Assembly (NCBI RefSeq): GCF_003399445.1
Contig: NZ_QUQO01000001.1
Coordinates: 2,167,001 to 2,231,000 of the forward strand
Reading direction: 5' to 3'
DNA: 64,000 nucleotides
Origin: Parvularcula marina
GTDB lineage: Bacteria; Pseudomonadota; Alphaproteobacteria; Caulobacterales; Parvularculaceae
Numbering within the stretch: the first letter of the stretch is position 1; each line of letters opens with the position of its first letter. The notes below the pieces were generated by a model that made no database searches, had not been told where the DNA came from, and saw only the letters and a list, made by a program, of their open reading frames with translations. Position numbers and translations under genes: made by a program. This document shows positions 62,205 to 64,000 of this stretch, piece after piece.

Positions 62205-62312
62205 GGGGAGCTTTTCCCTCTTCCCGTAACCTGACAGAACGGCGCGCGGCCATGACCGGCCCCGCGCCTTTTCGTCGGGAGAAGACCCATCAGTGATACC
62301 GATCCGCCAGTC

Positions 62313-63134
62313 GTGAGCGAAGACAAGTCCGCATCGAAAATGCGCGGGCTGCTCACCCGTGCGCTGACGGCTGCCGTGTTGATCCCGATTGCGGTCGGTG
62401 TCGTGGTCTGTGGCGGGCGCGCCTATTCGGCGCTGATCGCCTTCATGGTGATCATCCTGATTTTCGAATGGGCGCGGATTGTCGACCGGGCGGAGTTCTC
62501 ACGTGGTTTTTATACGCTTTCATTCACCGCGATTGCGGCGGTGTTCTTTGCGGCAGGCGGGCAGTACTGGCTCGCCATCGGCCTTGCGCTCGGGGGCGGG
62601 GGGCTCGCGACCATTCTGGAGCTGCGAAAGAAGCCAGCGGTGTCCTGGCCGCTGGTCGGGGCGGTCTATCTCGTCCTGCCCGCGATCGCGGTTCTCTTTA
62701 TCAGGCACATCCCGGAGACGGGGCTCGGGCTGACGCTGGTCCTGTTCGGGGTTGTCTGGGCGACCGATAGCGGCGCCTATCTTTTCGGCACTTTCATCGG
62801 TGGGCCGAAGCTGTGGGAGAAGCTCTCGCCCGGCAAGACATGGAGCGGAGCGATTGGCGGGCTCTTCTGCGGCGCAGCGGCAGCGATGGTCATCGGCCTG
62901 ATGAGCGGGCTGTTACTCACACCGCAAAGGCTGATGCTGACAGGCTTTGCGCTAGCGCTGGCAACGATTGCAGGCGACCTGCTCGAAAGCGCGCTGAAGC
63001 GGGCTTACGGGGTCAAGGATACGGGCGGAGCTTTCCCCGGCCATGGCGGCGTCCTTGACCGGCTCGACGGGTTTATCCTTGCCGCAACAGCACTTGCGCT
63101 CTTACTGGTGGCCCGCGGGCAAGGCATTGCCTAA
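62313..63134 (+). CDS. cdsA: Phosphatidate cytidylyltransferase
   Basis: Makes CDP-diacylglycerol from phosphatidate and CTP, the branch point of phospholipid synthesis. It has 273 residues with multiple membrane helices. The C-terminal signature ALKRAYGVKDTGGAFPGHGG then LDRLDG is complete. The start is GTG at 62313 or ATG at 62340; no strong ribosome-binding site decides. It resumes the uppS-cdsA-dxr order after the inserted genes. Confidence 0.95.
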   Translation: MSEDKSASKMRGLLTRALTAAVLIPIAVGVVVCGGRAYSALIAFMVIILIFEWARIVDRAEFSRGFYTLSFTAIAAVFFAAGGQYWLAIGLALGGGGLATILELRKKPAVSWPLVGAVYLVLPAIAVLFIRHIPETGLGLTLVLFGVVWATDSGAYLFGTFIGGPKLWEKLSPGKTWSGAIGGLFCGAAAAMVIGLMSGLLLTPQRLMLTGFALALATIAGDLLESALKRAYGVKDTGGAFPGHGGVLDRLDGFILAATALALLLVARGQGIA

Positions 63135-63163
63135 GAGAAGAACAGGCAATCAGGGTTTCAGGA

Positions 63164-64000
63164 ATGACGCTTTCTCGGCGCGTGACAGTTTTGGGGGCCA
63201 CCGGCTCCGTCGGGACAACCACCCTGTCGCTGATTGAGGCATCGAACGCCGCATGCGAAGCCGATATCGAGGTCGTGGCCCTCACCGCCAATTCCAATGC
63301 GAAAGAACTGGCAGAGCTTGCGATTGCTCACCGGGCGGAGTTCGCCGCCGTCTGTGACGAAGCCGCGGGGCCGGCGCTCGCTGACGCGTTGGCTGGGACC
63401 GGCATACGCCATGGCGCCGGCGTCGAGGCGGTGATTGAAGCAGCGATGATGGATGCGGGCTGGGTCATGGCGGCGATCGTCGGCGCGGCAGGCATCCAGC
63501 CCTTATTGGCCGCCGCCACGCGCGGCGCCGATATCGCCTTTGCCAATAAGGAATGCCTTGTCTGCGCGGGCGATGCGGTGCTGGCGGCAGTGGCCAAGGG
63601 CGGCGGGCGGCTCCTGCCGGTCGACTCTGAGCACAACGCGATTTTTCAGGTCTATGATTTCGAACGCCCTGAGCGGGTACGGAGGATCATCCTCACAGCA
63701 TCAGGTGGGCCGTTCCGTGAGCGCTGCCGCACGACGCTGGCCGGGATCACCCCGGCGGAAGCCGTCGCCCATCCGAACTGGACCATGGGCGCGAAAATCT
63801 CGGTCGATAGCGCGACCATGATGAATAAGGGTCTTGAGCGGATCGAGGCCGCCTATCTTTTCCCGACGCCGAAGGAGAAGATCGAGATCCTGGTTCATCC
63901 GCAGTCGGTCATTCACTCGATGGTCGATTATGTTGATGGCTCGGTGCTGGCACAGCTCGGGCCGCCTGACATGACGGTGCCGGTTGCCTCGACGCTCGCC
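63164..64000 (+). CDS. dxr: 1-deoxy-D-xylulose 5-phosphate reductoisomerase (3' end outside window)
   Basis: Second enzyme of the MEP isoprenoid pathway. The frame is open from the ATG at 63164 to the window edge, 279 residues of about 390. NADPH site VTVLGATGSVGTTTLSLIE; ANKECLVCAG; metal and substrate residues in VDSEHNAIFQ; TASGGPFR flexible loop; HPNWTMGAKISVDSATMMNK. It lies 29 bases after cdsA, the usual order. Confidence 0.96.
   Translation, partial: MTLSRRVTVLGATGSVGTTTLSLIEASNAACEADIEVVALTANSNAKELAELAIAHRAEFAAVCDEAAGPALADALAGTGIRHGAGVEAVIEAAMMDAGWVMAAIVGAAGIQPLLAAATRGADIAFANKECLVCAGDAVLAAVAKGGGRLLPVDSEHNAIFQVYDFERPERVRRIILTASGGPFRERCRTTLAGITPAEAVAHPNWTMGAKISVDSATMMNKGLERIEAAYLFPTPKEKIEILVHPQSVIHSMVDYVDGSVLAQLGPPDMTVPVASTLA

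Noticed and set aside
62223-62260. Second GTAACC upstream of cdsA as another SigF-type promoter
   Set aside because: No CGAA occurs 15-17 bases downstream, so it lacks the -10 element.
1-64000. Search by eye for tRNA genes, rRNA, CRISPR arrays, transposases or integrases
   Set aside because: None found; the islands show composition shifts but no mobile-element genes or attachment-site repeats.

Overview
The window is about 64 kb of GC-rich, tightly packed chromosome from an alphaproteobacterium. The evidence is the gene content: glyQ and glyS with ppdK directly behind glyS; nadABC preceded by a NadQ-type regulator; an ECF sigma factor paired with a DUF1109/NrsF anti-sigma factor behind a GTAACC/CGAA promoter; a GGAAC-N16-CGTC (EcfG-like) promoter; and the rpsB-tsf-pyrH-frr-uppS-cdsA-dxr order. 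I cannot fix the family from sequence alone; a Caulobacterales, Hyphomonadales or Parvularculales relative would fit. I see no tRNA, rRNA, CRISPR array, transposase or phage gene.

Layout. 1-6.0 kb: riboflavin and folate genes (ribB partial, ribH, folE) run head-on into ruvC-ruvA-ruvB-ybgC, with ribF and a HAD phosphatase upstream of ruvC. 6.2-21 kb: glyQ and mtgA, then about 10 kb of accessory genes (a MarR/histidine kinase/response regulator set, spoVR, a SYLF protein, yeaH, a phosphatase with two glycosyltransferases, and two small stress-type genes), then glyS. 21-30 kb: ppdK, a SleB-like hydrolase and the NAD de novo operon nadA-nadB-nadC with nadQ. 29-35.6 kb: small metabolic and repair genes. 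35.6-44.6 kb: envelope genes pbpC, alpha-2-macroglobulin and a DUF3857 transglutaminase-like protein. 44.7-64 kb: panE and then the translation/isoprenoid/phospholipid backbone rpsB, tsf, pyrH, frr, uppS, cdsA, dxr. This backbone is interrupted three times by unrelated genes: a Cys-cluster protein, a secreted hypothetical, an RTX metalloprotease and a DUF389 protein between tsf and pyrH; a vWA-repeat protein with a FecR-domain protein between pyrH and frr; and a sigma-like protein, an unknown partner, a membrane protein and the ECF/NrsF pair between uppS and cdsA.

Most notable unannotated signals: (1) an intergenic transcription unit at about 10,865-11,012 with a consensus-like promoter, a stem exposing a C-rich loop and a strong terminator but no gene, which looks like a C-rich-loop small RNA; (2) a compositionally foreign block inside glyS that carries an extra stretch of roughly 100 residues; (3) the lower-GC island with a divergent sigma-region-2 protein and an unknown partner; (4) candidate operators and promoters for NadQ, the ECF sigma factor and a general-stress sigma factor; (5) a nested inverted-repeat element upstream of rpsB. 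All family assignments come from reading motifs and lengths; no database search was run.
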